Of a stretch of 56,417 nucleotides of DNA, positions 8,615 to 17,078 are shown piece after piece. The stretch's first letter is position 1; each line of letters begins with the position of its first letter. The notes below the pieces were generated by a model. It was given only the letters and a program-made list of their open reading frames with translations. It was not told the origin of the DNA and ran no database searches. The translations under genes and the position numbers were made by a program. This stretch comes from CAYNKA01 sp964397655. Lineage in GTDB: Bacteria > Spirochaetota > Spirochaetia > DTKZ01. Location: positions 1 through 56,417 of the forward strand of contig CAYNKA010000020.1 of assembly GCA_964397655.1 (NCBI GenBank), read 5' to 3'.

Positions 8615-10042
8615 ATGAAGGTTGGGTCCAAATCCGGCATGTTTTTCCGCGGCTTCCTCGCTGCCGCGGTCTTGGTCCTTCTCGCGGGGTGCATGACCAC
8701 CCGCAACGCGCCTTTCGTCGAGGTGAACGCTCTCGTCGCCAAGCATGAATACAAGGCCGCGGCGAACGTACTGAGCGGCCCCCGGTCGTCGGAATTCTAC
8801 GACGCGGGAAAGGACCAGGTTCTCTTCAATCTCGACCTGGGGAGCCTCTCCCTCTACGGCGGCGATCTCAAGAGCACCGTCAAGTATTTCAACGAGGCCG
8901 AACGGTACATCGAGGAGTACTTCACGAAAAGCATCTCGAACGCAGCCGCCTCGTTCCTCCTCAACGACACCTCGCTCGAGTACTCGGGCGAAACCTACGA
9001 GGACCTCTACCTCAACGTGTTCAAGGCCGTCGCCTTCGCGAGGACGAGGAATTTCGACGGGGCCTTCGTCGAGATCAGGCGCATGGGTGACAAGCTCAAC
9101 CTGCTCGAGGACAAGTATGGTCGCCTGGCGGCGAGCATGAACTCGTCGGCCGACGCGAAAGGCAAGGTGAAGGCGGGCGCACAGGAGTTCCACAATTCCG
9201 CGCTGGCCCGCTACCTGAGCGCCCTCCTCTACCGGGCTGACGGAAGGATCGACGACGCCGCGATCGATCTGAAGAAGCTCGACGAGGCCTTCAAGTCGCA
9301 ACCGAAGGTCTACAATTTCCCGCAACCGAAGCTCGACGGCATGCTGACGGAAAGCGACAAAGCCCGTCTCAACGTGGTGGCGTTCACCGGCCGCGGCCCG
9401 GCCAAGAAGGCGAATACGATACGGCTCAACACCGCCAAGGATCTCGTCGTCATCACCATCGAGAAGGAAGACGCGAGCGGAAGGATGACGACGGTTTCGG
9501 GCGGCGTACTCGCCATCCCGGGAATCGCCCAGGGCTTCAATTTCAAGTGCCAGACTCCCGAAATGGTCAAGCTTCCTTCATCCGTCGCGAAGGCAGTGAT
9601 CATCGTCGACGGGAACCCCGCGGGCGAGCTCTCCCTGCTCGAAAGCATGGAGAACGTGGCGGTCGAGACCTTCAAACTCAGGGAGTCGATCGTGTTCACG
9701 AAGACGATCATCCGCACGGCGGTCAAGGGCGTGGCCGCGGGGATCGGGAAGCAGAAGCTCGAGAAGGCGGCGGGAGGTAGCGCCGGGGGACTGCTCCTGT
9801 CGTTCGTCGGGGGGATCGCCGCGGACGTCGCGGTCGAGGCCTCCGAGAAGGCGGACCTCCGCATCGCGGGTTTTTTCCCCGGCAGGGCCTGGGTGGGGGA
9901 GGTCCTTGTCGCGCCCGGAAAGCACGACATCGCGGTGAGGTATCTGAACGGCGCCGGTTCCCAGATCTGGGAGGACCGGCTTGGGACTCAGGACGTGACG
10001 CAGAAGGGTCTGAATCTCTGGCCCTCCTTCGCGTTGTATTAG
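8615..10042 (+). CDS. COG3014-like lipoprotein with TPR-like N-terminus, 475 aa
   Basis: Lipobox LLAGC (Cys26). Residues about 40-240 are helical with TPR-like pairs (for example V-K-Y-F-N-E-A-E-R-Y-I-E-E and A-I-D-L-K-K-L-D-E-A-F). The C-terminal half is mixed alpha/beta with a Gly/Ala-rich stretch (about residues 370-410) that may be a membrane-active helix. The layout and companions match an uncharacterised conserved family I know as COG3014. It lies 41 bp after lpoB and 13 bp before the LPP20-like gene. No enzyme motif was seen. Confidence 0.7.
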   Translation: MKVGSKSGMFFRGFLAAAVLVLLAGCMTTRNAPFVEVNALVAKHEYKAAANVLSGPRSSEFYDAGKDQVLFNLDLGSLSLYGGDLKSTVKYFNEAERYIEEYFTKSISNAAASFLLNDTSLEYSGETYEDLYLNVFKAVAFARTRNFDGAFVEIRRMGDKLNLLEDKYGRLAASMNSSADAKGKVKAGAQEFHNSALARYLSALLYRADGRIDDAAIDLKKLDEAFKSQPKVYNFPQPKLDGMLTESDKARLNVVAFTGRGPAKKANTIRLNTAKDLVVITIEKEDASGRMTTVSGGVLAIPGIAQGFNFKCQTPEMVKLPSSVAKAVIIVDGNPAGELSLLESMENVAVETFKLRESIVFTKTIIRTAVKGVAAGIGKQKLEKAAGGSAGGLLLSFVGGIAADVAVEASEKADLRIAGFFPGRAWVGEVLVAPGKHDIAVRYLNGAGSQIWEDRLGTQDVTQKGLNLWPSFALY

Positions 10043-10055
10043 GGGGACATCCATC

Positions 10056-11081
10056 ATGACAACGAGGACTTGGCCCGGGGCGTTCGCGTCCCTTGCGATT
10101 CTTTTCTGCGCTTCGACGGTTTTCGCGCAGACCCCTCCGGCTTGGCTGACCGACCTCAATTCGGTCTATCCCGATTCCACCTACCTCGCCGCCCAGGGGT
10201 CAGGCGACACCAGGAAGGATGCGGAGGCCGACGCCGCCGACGCGCTGTCGCGGATCTTCAACGTCAAGGTGACGGTGAACTCCACCGCCCAGAAGCGGTA
10301 CATGGAGATCGCGTCGCAGAACAAGACCCTGTCCGAGAGCGAGACCTCGATCGTGCAGAACGTGGGCATGCAGTCGGATTCGCAGTTCACCAACCTTCGG
10401 TACAGCGACGCGTATACGGACAAGAAAGGCAAGGTCTACATCGTCGCCTATCTGGACCGGGCGAAGACCGCCGAGATCTACCGCTCCATCCTCAAGAAGG
10501 ACATCGAGCTGGCGAATGCGCTCAAGGAGAGGGCGGAGAACGAGGACGGGATCCTCCAGAAATTCTCCCTCCTGGATTCGGCCGTACAGGTGAGCATGAA
10601 CTCCGACCGCATGCTCGGCCAGCTCCAGATCATCCACGCGCCCACCTACAAGCTCTACGCCTCCGAGGTCGACACGACGGGTCTGACGGCCCTCAGGGAC
10701 GCGGCGGCCAAGAAGGTGACTTGCTCCATCAAGATCGAGGGCGACAGGACCGGAAAGATAGCGAGCATCGTGCGAACGGCTCTCTCGGGGCTCAAGATAT
10801 CGGTCAAGTCGAGCGGTCCGCTCGAGGTCACCGGCAAATGGACCATGGAGCCGGTCCAGGTGAATCCACGCTTCAAGTCCGTGCGCTGGACCCTGAGCCT
10901 CGCTTTCGCCGACGAGAACGGGGCCGAGGTGGCCTCCTATTTCAAGGAATACCGGGAGAACGCCATAACGGAGGCGGAGGCGCAGGCCTTCGCCTACAGG
11001 TCGGTCGAGAAGATGATGGCCGAAGGCTTCATTCAGAGCATCACCGACTACATGACCAGGAGTTCTCAGATCAACAAATAG
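10056..11081 (+). CDS. LPP20-family exported protein, 341 aa
   Basis: A signal peptide of type I (cleavage after VFA, about residue 24) rather than a lipobox. Residues about 28-130 match the LPP20/FlgO-like pattern: P-A-W-L, then Y-P-x-x-x-Y-L-A-A-Q-G-S-G, then an Ala/Asp-rich helix (A-E-A-D-A-A-D-A-L-S). The C-terminal part is a second alpha/beta domain of unknown type. Third gene of the lpoB-like operon and followed by a GC-rich hairpin terminator. A periplasmic role next to the lipoproteins is inferred. Confidence 0.7.
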   Translation: MTTRTWPGAFASLAILFCASTVFAQTPPAWLTDLNSVYPDSTYLAAQGSGDTRKDAEADAADALSRIFNVKVTVNSTAQKRYMEIASQNKTLSESETSIVQNVGMQSDSQFTNLRYSDAYTDKKGKVYIVAYLDRAKTAEIYRSILKKDIELANALKERAENEDGILQKFSLLDSAVQVSMNSDRMLGQLQIIHAPTYKLYASEVDTTGLTALRDAAAKKVTCSIKIEGDRTGKIASIVRTALSGLKISVKSSGPLEVTGKWTMEPVQVNPRFKSVRWTLSLAFADENGAEVASYFKEYRENAITEAEAQAFAYRSVEKMMAEGFIQSITDYMTRSSQINK

Positions 11082-11135
11082 GCGGCCGCATCCGAGGCCC
11101 GGCCGCGACGCCGGACCGCGATCTCCGACGGTGAA

Positions 11136-11160
11136 GACCCCGCCCCCGGCGGGGTCGTTT
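11136..11160 (+). terminator. Terminator of the lpoB-like operon
   Basis: GACCCCGCC pairs with GGCGGGGTC around a CCC loop, followed by the short T-run GTTT. The T-run overlaps the -35 box of the next gene. Confidence 0.65.
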
Positions 11161-11186
11161 ACATCCCGCCGTTTTGTCGTTATAAT
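11158..11186 (+). promoter_or_regulatory. Promoter of the rhomboid gene, predicted leaderless or near-leaderless
   Basis: TTTACA (11158-11163), a 17-bp spacer, and a perfect TATAAT (11181-11186). The ATG follows after 12 nt with no Shine-Dalgarno, so the leader can be at most about 6 nt. Confidence 0.65.
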
Positions 11187-11198
11187 GCGATTCCACGT

Positions 11199-11768
11199 AT
11201 GAAGATCCGCTACAATGCGCCGGTAACCCTGACCTTCACGCTCCTCTCCTTTTCGGTGCTCATCCTGGACTCCGTCTTCGGGCTCGGGCTCACGGTGAAC
11301 CTCTTCTCGATCCCCGCGCGCGGCGTCTTCGACTTTTCAAATCCTCTCCATTACGTCCGCCTCCTCACCCATGCGGTGGGGCACGCGAGCTGGTCGCACT
11401 TCATGGGGAATTTCGCCTTCATCCTGCTCCTGGGCCCCATCCTGGAGGAGAAGTACGGCTCGAGGAACATACTCGTCATGATGGTCGTCACGGCCCTCGT
11501 AACGGGCCTCCTGAACGTTCTCTTCCTCACGACGGGGCTCTTGGGGGCGAGCGGCATCGTGTTCATGATGATCCTCCTCGGTTCCTTCACGAACATCCAG
11601 AGGGGTGAAATCCCGCTCACCTTCCTGCTCGTGCTGACCATCTACCTCGCGGGCGAACTCGCAAGGTCGTTCGAGAAGAACTCGATTTCCGAGTTCGCAC
11701 ACATCGTCGGCGGAGTCTGCGGAAGCCTGTTCGGCTTCATGAAAACCGGAAGAGGGGGAAGGGCCTAG
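11199..11768 (+). CDS. Rhomboid-family intramembrane serine protease, 189 aa
   Basis: A compact polytopic membrane protein of six helices. The family hallmarks are visible: an H-x-x-W-x-H-F-x-G-N helix near residues 63-75, the nucleophile motif G-A-S-G with Ser118, and the partner His168 in the last helix (F-A-H-I-V-G-G). Such proteases cut membrane proteins within or near the bilayer; the substrate here is unknown. The length is on the short side but complete. Expressed from its own promoter, with no ribosome-binding site. Confidence 0.9.
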   Translation: MKIRYNAPVTLTFTLLSFSVLILDSVFGLGLTVNLFSIPARGVFDFSNPLHYVRLLTHAVGHASWSHFMGNFAFILLLGPILEEKYGSRNILVMMVVTALVTGLLNVLFLTTGLLGASGIVFMMILLGSFTNIQRGEIPLTFLLVLTIYLAGELARSFEKNSISEFAHIVGGVCGSLFGFMKTGRGGRA

Positions 11769-11816
11769 CCTCCTCTTCGATCGATCCCTCGCCCCCCTCT
11801 TTCAAGGAGTCCGTTC

Positions 11817-12890
11817 ATGTTCGAGAAGTTGTCCATGCTGGAAGCGCGTTACAAGGACCTGGAGATCCTCATCTCCGATCCCGACATCCTGAAGGACCGG
11901 AAACGCTACAGGGAGGTGCTCCAGGAGCATTCCCACCTGTCGTCCGTCATGGATTGTTACAGACGCTACCGCGACCTCGGCCGGCACTTCGAGGAGGCGG
12001 GCGCCCTGGCGGAGAAGGAGGAGGACGCGGAACTCCGCGAAATGGCGAAGGAGGAGGCGAGGCAGCTGGAGGAGAAACTCAGCGAGACCGAGGCCGAACT
12101 CAAGCGGCTCCTCGTACCCCGTGACCCGAACGACGACAAGAACGTCATCATGGAGATCCGAGCCGGTACGGGCGGCGAGGAAGCGGCTCTTTTCGCTGCG
12201 GACCTCTATCGGATGTACACCCGTTACGCGGAGTCCAGAGGATGGAAGGTCGAGGTCATCGACTCGAACGTGACCGAGCTCGGCGGCTTCAAGGAAGTGA
12301 TCTTCTCGATCTCCGGGAAGGTCTACGGCGAGCTCAGGTACGAGAGCGGAGTCCATCGGGTCCAGCGCGTACCCGCGACCGAGGCCGGTGGCAGGATACA
12401 CACCTCGGCCGTGACCGTGGCCGTCCTCCCGGAGGTGGAGGAGACCGAGATCGACATCAGGTCCGAGGACCTCAGGATAGACGTGTACCGGGCCTCGGGG
12501 GCCGGAGGCCAGCACGTGAACAAGACCGAGTCCGCGGTGCGCATCACGCACCTGCCCTCGGGGCTCGTCGTGACCTGCCAGGACGAGAAATCCCAGCACA
12601 AGAACAAGGCGAGGGCCATGCAGGTCCTCAGAGCCAGGCTCTACGAACTGGAGGAGGGCAAGAAACAGGCGGAGCAGTCCGCGGTGCGAAAGAGCATGGT
12701 GGGGTCCGGCGACCGCTCGGAAAGGATCCGGACCTACAATTTCCCCCAGAACCGACTCACCGACCACAGGATCAACCTCACGCTCTACAAGCTGGAATCC
12801 GTCATGGAAGGAAACCTGGGGGAAGTCGTCGAAGCGCTCAAGATCAGCGACAGGGAAGAGCGCTTCAAGGCCGAGTCGGCCGTCGTATGA
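11817..12890 (+). CDS. prfA: Peptide chain release factor 1, 357 aa
   Basis: Terminates translation at UAA and UAG. The GGQ motif that triggers peptidyl-tRNA hydrolysis is at residues 230-232 within S-G-A-G-G-Q-H-V-N-K. The stop-codon recognition tripeptide of class RF1 is present as PAT, in R-V-P-A-T-E-A-G-G-R-I-H-T. A good AAGGAG site precedes the ATG. It starts an operon with prmC, the enzyme that methylates the GGQ glutamine, 7 bp downstream. Confidence 0.98.
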   Translation: MFEKLSMLEARYKDLEILISDPDILKDRKRYREVLQEHSHLSSVMDCYRRYRDLGRHFEEAGALAEKEEDAELREMAKEEARQLEEKLSETEAELKRLLVPRDPNDDKNVIMEIRAGTGGEEAALFAADLYRMYTRYAESRGWKVEVIDSNVTELGGFKEVIFSISGKVYGELRYESGVHRVQRVPATEAGGRIHTSAVTVAVLPEVEETEIDIRSEDLRIDVYRASGAGGQHVNKTESAVRITHLPSGLVVTCQDEKSQHKNKARAMQVLRARLYELEEGKKQAEQSAVRKSMVGSGDRSERIRTYNFPQNRLTDHRINLTLYKLESVMEGNLGEVVEALKISDREERFKAESAVV

Positions 12891-12897
12891 CGGGACC

Positions 12898-13749
12898 ATG
12901 ACGTACCGGGAAGCCCTCGCTCGGGGAAGCGCGCGTCTCGGCGCCGCGGGGATCGAGAATCCCTACCTCGACGCAGTAGTCCTGCTCTCCCACGGTGCGG
13001 GAACGGAGAAGGCCTCGCTGTTCGCCCGTTTCCAGGACGAGCTTCCCGCCGAGGTTTTCGAGACGTTCGAAGAGGCTCTGGACAGGAGGCTTTCCGGTCT
13101 TCCGGTTTCCTACATCCTGCGGCGGAAGGAATTTTACGGGCTCACGTTCTACGTTGACGAACGGGTGCTCGTGCCGAGGCCGGACACCGAAGTCCTCGTC
13201 GATACCCTTCTCTCGGTCGTGCACGCGGATCCGTCGGTGAGGCGCATCCACGACGCATGCACCGGAACCGGCTGCATTCCCATCGCCGCCGCATCCGTCC
13301 TGCAGGAGCGCGCCGACGCCGACTTCTCCGCGTCGGACTTTTCGGAAGACGCCCTGGAGGTGTTCAGGATAAATTCCCTCAACCTGCTCGGACGCGTGCT
13401 TCCCCACGGGAAGAGCGACCTGCTCGAGTCGGTCGAGGGAACCTTCGATCTCGTCACGGCGAACCCTCCCTACCTCACCCGCGAGGAGGCGGAGGACCTC
13501 GGGAGGAAGCGATGGCCCGAACCCCTCATCGCCCTGGACGGAGGCGAGGACGGCCTGGATCTCGTGCGGAAACTCGTGCGGCAGGCTGTGGAAAGACTCG
13601 GGGAAAACGGCTATCTTATAATAGAGGGCGCGGATCCGCAGGCGGAAAAAATCATTGAAATTTTCGAAAGCCACGGTTTCTGGGACCTGCGGTCGGTCTG
13701 CGATCTGGCGGGGAGAAGACGGGTGACCCTGGGGAGGAGAGGATCCTAA
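12898..13749 (+). CDS. prmC: Release factor glutamine methyltransferase, 283 aa
   Basis: SAM-dependent N5-methylation of the glutamine in the GGQ motif of release factors. The substrate-binding motif NPPY is at residues 189-192, and the SAM-binding region is D-A-C-T-G-T-G-C-I-P-I-A (about residues 119-130). An N-terminal helical domain of about 80 residues is typical. Coupled to prfA (7-bp gap) and to the downstream rel gene (4-bp gap). The ribosome-binding site is weak, so translational coupling is likely. Confidence 0.96.
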   Translation: MTYREALARGSARLGAAGIENPYLDAVVLLSHGAGTEKASLFARFQDELPAEVFETFEEALDRRLSGLPVSYILRRKEFYGLTFYVDERVLVPRPDTEVLVDTLLSVVHADPSVRRIHDACTGTGCIPIAAASVLQERADADFSASDFSEDALEVFRINSLNLLGRVLPHGKSDLLESVEGTFDLVTANPPYLTREEAEDLGRKRWPEPLIALDGGEDGLDLVRKLVRQAVERLGENGYLIIEGADPQAEKIIEIFESHGFWDLRSVCDLAGRRRVTLGRRGS

Positions 13750-13753
13750 TCGC

Positions 13754-15787
13754 ATGCAGAAGATGGTCGAGAAGATCGAACAGTTCGCGCAGAAGCTCGA
13801 AGGCTACCCGGAGGAGGAGCGGGCGAGGATTCTCCAGGCGGCCAAATGGGCTGAGGAACTGCACCAGAACCAGCTCCGCGCGAGCGGTGAGCCCTACATA
13901 ATCCATCCCCTCCAGGTGGCGGAAATCCTGGTCGAGCTCCGCATGGATCAGCAATCCATCATCGCCGCCCTGCTCCACGACGTCCTCGAGGACACCGAAG
14001 CGAGCCGGGACGAACTCCGCAAGCGTTTCGGCAAGGAAGTCGAGTCCCTCGTGAACGGGGTAACCAAGATCTCCGACCTCAGGGCCAAGAACAAGTCCCT
14101 CCAGGAGGCGGAAACCATCCGCAAGATGCTCTTCGCCATGGTGAAGGACATCCGTGTCATCCTCATCAAGCTCGCCGACAAGCTCCACAACATGCGTACC
14201 CTGGACTTCCTGCCGGCCGCGCGTCGGAAGACGATCGCCACCGAGTGTCTCGACATCTACGCTCCGCTCGCCTCACGCCTCGGCATCGCGTGGCTCAAGG
14301 CCGAACTCGAGGACCTATCCCTCAAGCACCTGAACCGCCAGGTCTACGACCAGATCAAGGCCTTCGTCTCCGCGAAGAAGGGCGAAAGGGCCGAGTACCT
14401 CCTGGATCTCGACGCCAAGCTCAAGGAGGCCGCAGCGGCCGAAGGCCTGACGATCAAGGTGGAAACCCGGGCCAAGCACTTCTACTCAATCTACGTGAAG
14501 ATGAAGAAGCGCGGGAAGAAGCTCGACGAGCTCTTCGATCTTCTCGGCGTGCGCATCCTCTGCGAGACTCAGAGCGACTGCTACACCTTGATCGGAGTCG
14601 TACACCGGCTCTGGAAGCCCATCGAGGGCAGGTTCAAGGACTACATCGCCATGCCCAAGGCGAACAAGTACCAGAGCCTCCACACGACGGTCATGGGGGA
14701 CAGGGGACGGCTCATCGAGATCCAGGTCCGCACCTTCGACATGCACAGGACCGCGGAACACGGCATCGCCGCTCACTGGCTCTACAAGAAGGGAACCACG
14801 GCGGAAATCGTCAGGGCGGAGGATCTCCCCATCATCAACCGTCTCAAGAGCTGGGACGGCGTCCGGATCTCCTCCGGGGACTTCCTCAACGAGATAAAGG
14901 GGGAAATCCTCAAGGACTCGATCTATGTCTTCACCCCGAAGGGCGACGCCATCGAGCTTCCCAAGGGGTCCACGCCCATCGACTTCGCCTACCACATCCA
15001 CACCGACATCGGCGATCACGTCATGGCCGCCAAGGCGGACGGAAGCATCATCCCGCTGAAGGACGAGCTCAAGAACACCCAGGTGATCGAGATCATCACC
15101 TCCCCCAACGCCCATCCGCACCTCACGTGGCTCCGGTACGTGAAGACCTCGCGAGCCCGGTCAAAGATCAGGGTCTGGCTCAAGAAGAGCGACGACAACA
15201 TCATCATCGAGAAGAACATCGTCGCGAGGAAGAAGGCGGAGATCCCCATCCGCACGCGGGGACCGAAGAAGGAAAAGGCGTCCGAGGAGGACACGACCCG
15301 GCTCCGGGACGACCAGAAGGTAGGCATCAGGATCGGGAACGAGCGGAACATGCTCATCAACATGGCGAAATGCTGCAACCCGGTCACCGGCGACGAGATC
15401 ATAGGCTACGTTTCGCGGGGGCGGGGAATAATCGTGCACAAGAAAAGCTGTCCGAACGTGAAGTACATCCCGGACATGGAGGAGAGGACCATCCAGGTCG
15501 AATGGGAAACGGTCTCGCCGAAGTCGACCCGGCAGTTCGTCCTGTCCGCCCGGAGGACGAACGACCTCTTCTCCGAGATCGAGGGGGCCATCCGGAAATA
15601 CAAGGGGCATCTCATAGCCGGTAAGATCGACGAGGACGGCGCCGACCGTCTCGTGGCGATGTTCACGATGGAGCTGGAGAACAGGGAAGACTTCAGAAGG
15701 GTCATCAAGAGCATCCGCACGATACCTTCCGTCCTCAGCATTCACGACGTCCCCGATGACGCGGTCCACGACGACCAGGAGCCCTGA
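13754..15787 (+). CDS. rel: Bifunctional (p)ppGpp synthetase/hydrolase (RSH), 677 aa
   Basis: Makes and degrades the stringent-response alarmone. The HD hydrolase domain is intact (His51 and His75-Asp76 in A-L-L-H-D-V-L-E-D-T). The synthetase domain begins near residue 235 (R-A-K-H-F-Y-S-I-Y) with the Y-Q-S-L-H-T-T motif. A TGS domain follows near 385-445 (Y-V-F-T-P-K-G-D). A Cys-containing RIS/zinc-like segment (A-K-C-C-N-P-V) comes near 535, and an ACT domain ends the protein. Length is close to the usual 700 or more. It is third in an operon with prfA and prmC, linking ppGpp control to translation termination genes. Confidence 0.96.
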   Translation: MQKMVEKIEQFAQKLEGYPEEERARILQAAKWAEELHQNQLRASGEPYIIHPLQVAEILVELRMDQQSIIAALLHDVLEDTEASRDELRKRFGKEVESLVNGVTKISDLRAKNKSLQEAETIRKMLFAMVKDIRVILIKLADKLHNMRTLDFLPAARRKTIATECLDIYAPLASRLGIAWLKAELEDLSLKHLNRQVYDQIKAFVSAKKGERAEYLLDLDAKLKEAAAAEGLTIKVETRAKHFYSIYVKMKKRGKKLDELFDLLGVRILCETQSDCYTLIGVVHRLWKPIEGRFKDYIAMPKANKYQSLHTTVMGDRGRLIEIQVRTFDMHRTAEHGIAAHWLYKKGTTAEIVRAEDLPIINRLKSWDGVRISSGDFLNEIKGEILKDSIYVFTPKGDAIELPKGSTPIDFAYHIHTDIGDHVMAAKADGSIIPLKDELKNTQVIEIITSPNAHPHLTWLRYVKTSRARSKIRVWLKKSDDNIIIEKNIVARKKAEIPIRTRGPKKEKASEEDTTRLRDDQKVGIRIGNERNMLINMAKCCNPVTGDEIIGYVSRGRGIIVHKKSCPNVKYIPDMEERTIQVEWETVSPKSTRQFVLSARRTNDLFSEIEGAIRKYKGHLIAGKIDEDGADRLVAMFTMELENREDFRRVIKSIRTIPSVLSIHDVPDDAVHDDQEP

Positions 15788-15835
15788 TCCGCGGCCGGTC
15801 GGAATTCCGTCTCCGGCGCAGCCAGCCGAAATCGT

Positions 15836-15864
15836 TTGACCCGCCGATTCCTATTCCTTACATT
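15836..15864 (+). promoter_or_regulatory. Promoter of tpx
   Basis: TTGACC (15836-15841), a 17-bp spacer, and TACATT (15859-15864). An AAGGAGG ribosome-binding site at about 15870-15876 lies 7 nt before the ATG at 15883, so the message is leadered but short. Confidence 0.7.
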
Positions 15865-15882
15865 AACTGAAGGAGGATAGCT

Positions 15883-16383
15883 ATGGCTACCGTTACGCTC
15901 AAAGGGAATCCCATCCATACCTGCGGTACGCTTCCGCAGATCGGAACCAAGGCCCCCGATTTCACGCTCGTGAAGTCCGATCTTTCCGACGTCACCCTCG
16001 CTTCGTTCAAGGGGAAGAAGAAGATCCTCAACATCGTGCCGAGCCTCGACACCGGAGTCTGCGCAGCCTCCGCGAAACGCTTCAACGACGAGGTGAAGAA
16101 ACTCTCCGACGTCGTAGTTCTCACCGTGAGCGAGGACCTGCCCTTCGCACAGGACAGGTTCTGCAAGGCGGAGGGCATCGGCAACGTGGTGACCCTCTCG
16201 GACATGAGGAAGAAGGACTTCGGCAAGAAATACGGCGCGGAGATCGTGGACGGTCCGCTGGCCGGCGTGCTTTCCCGCGCGATCGTGGTCCTCGACGCGA
16301 ACGACAAGGTCGTGTACACCGAGCAGGTTCCCGAGATCGCCCAGGAACCCGACTACGCGAAGGCGCTCGCGGCGGTGAAGTGA
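15883..16383 (+). CDS. tpx: Thiol peroxidase, 2-Cys peroxiredoxin type, 166 aa
   Basis: Reduces hydrogen peroxide and alkyl hydroperoxides with thioredoxin. The peroxidatic Cys60 is in S-L-D-T-G-V-C and the resolving Cys94 in R-F-C-K-A-E-G, matching the Tpx subfamily. Length is the family norm. It stands alone between its own promoter and a strong terminator. Together with sodA in this window it indicates that the organism copes with oxygen exposure. Confidence 0.98.
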   Translation: MATVTLKGNPIHTCGTLPQIGTKAPDFTLVKSDLSDVTLASFKGKKKILNIVPSLDTGVCAASAKRFNDEVKKLSDVVVLTVSEDLPFAQDRFCKAEGIGNVVTLSDMRKKDFGKKYGAEIVDGPLAGVLSRAIVVLDANDKVVYTEQVPEIAQEPDYAKALAAVK

Positions 16384-16418
16384 TCCCGCCGCTTCCTTGA
16401 AGCCGCGGACGCGGCCCG

Positions 16419-16446
16419 GCCGGGGATGCACGCCCCGGCTTTTTTT
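16419..16446 (+). terminator. Rho-independent terminator of tpx
   Basis: GCCGGGG pairs with CCCCGGC around the loop ATGCACG, followed by a T-run. The end of the T-run is 3 bp from the -10 box of trmL. Confidence 0.9.
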
Positions 16447-16448
16447 GT

Positions 16449-16454
16449 TACAAT
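16449..16454 (+). promoter_or_regulatory. -10 box of trmL, predicted leaderless GTG start
   Basis: TACAAT, with the GTG start codon 6 nt downstream across a run of C residues and no Shine-Dalgarno. Only a weak -35 match is present inside the tpx terminator. A predicted transcription start falls on the GTG itself. Confidence 0.4.
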
Positions 16455-16460
16455 CCCCCC

Positions 16461-16964
16461 GTGGCGTCCGTCGAACTTCACGTAGTGCTGCACGAACCCG
16501 AGATTCCCCAGAACACCGGCAACATAGCGAGGACCTGCGCGGCGACCGGCGCGGTCCTTCACCTCGTCGGGCCGTTGGGCTTTTCCCTGGACGACCGTCA
16601 TCTCAGGCGGGCCGGCCTGGACTATTGGCATCTTCTCGACGTGAGGAGGCACGGGAGCCTCGAGAGTTTCTTCGCATCGAATCCCGGAGCCGAGGTTTTC
16701 TACGTCACGACCAAGGGAAGGCTGACCTATTCGGACGCTCCCTTCCCGGAAAGGGCTTTTTTCGTGTTCGGCAAGGAGTCTCAGGGCCTTCCCGAGGCTC
16801 TGCTCGCCGCGAATCCCGACCGCTGCGTCCGCATTCCGATGCGGCGGGAGGCGAGGTCCCTCAACCTCTCCAATTCCGTCGCCGTCGTCGTCTACGACTT
16901 TTTCCGCCGCCACGAATTTTCCGGCCTGGAGAGGACGGGACATCTTCGCCGAGGGGATTGGTAG
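16461..16964 (+). CDS. trmL: tRNA (cytidine(34)-2'-O)-methyltransferase, 167 aa
   Basis: SPOUT-family enzyme that methylates the wobble nucleotide of leucine tRNAs. The N-terminal H-E-P-E-I-P-Q-N-T-G-N-I-A-R-T-C is the family signature. The knot region has F-V-F-G-K-E-S-Q-G-L-P, and the C-terminal loop has R-S-L-N-L-S-N-S-V-A-V-V. Size matches TrmL (about 155-165 aa). It starts with GTG, 6 nt after a -10 box and without a ribosome-binding site. Not visibly in an operon. Confidence 0.95.
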   Translation: MASVELHVVLHEPEIPQNTGNIARTCAATGAVLHLVGPLGFSLDDRHLRRAGLDYWHLLDVRRHGSLESFFASNPGAEVFYVTTKGRLTYSDAPFPERAFFVFGKESQGLPEALLAANPDRCVRIPMRREARSLNLSNSVAVVVYDFFRRHEFSGLERTGHLRRGDW

Positions 16965-17066
16965 CCCCCGAGGATTCGGACCTTCCCACGCGTCACGGGA
17001 AGCCGCGCGTTTCGGGCGCTCCGCACCCGCCGGCCAGGCGGGGTATGAAAAAGGCGCGGTTTCGTG

Positions 17067-17072
17067 TATGCT
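17067..17072 (+). promoter_or_regulatory. Possible -10 box of proC (leaderless)
   Basis: TATGCT lies 6 nt before the ATG at 17079. No convincing -35 box or ribosome-binding site is seen. It is included because the spacing matches the other leaderless candidates. Confidence 0.3.
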
Positions 17073-17078
17073 TCGCGC

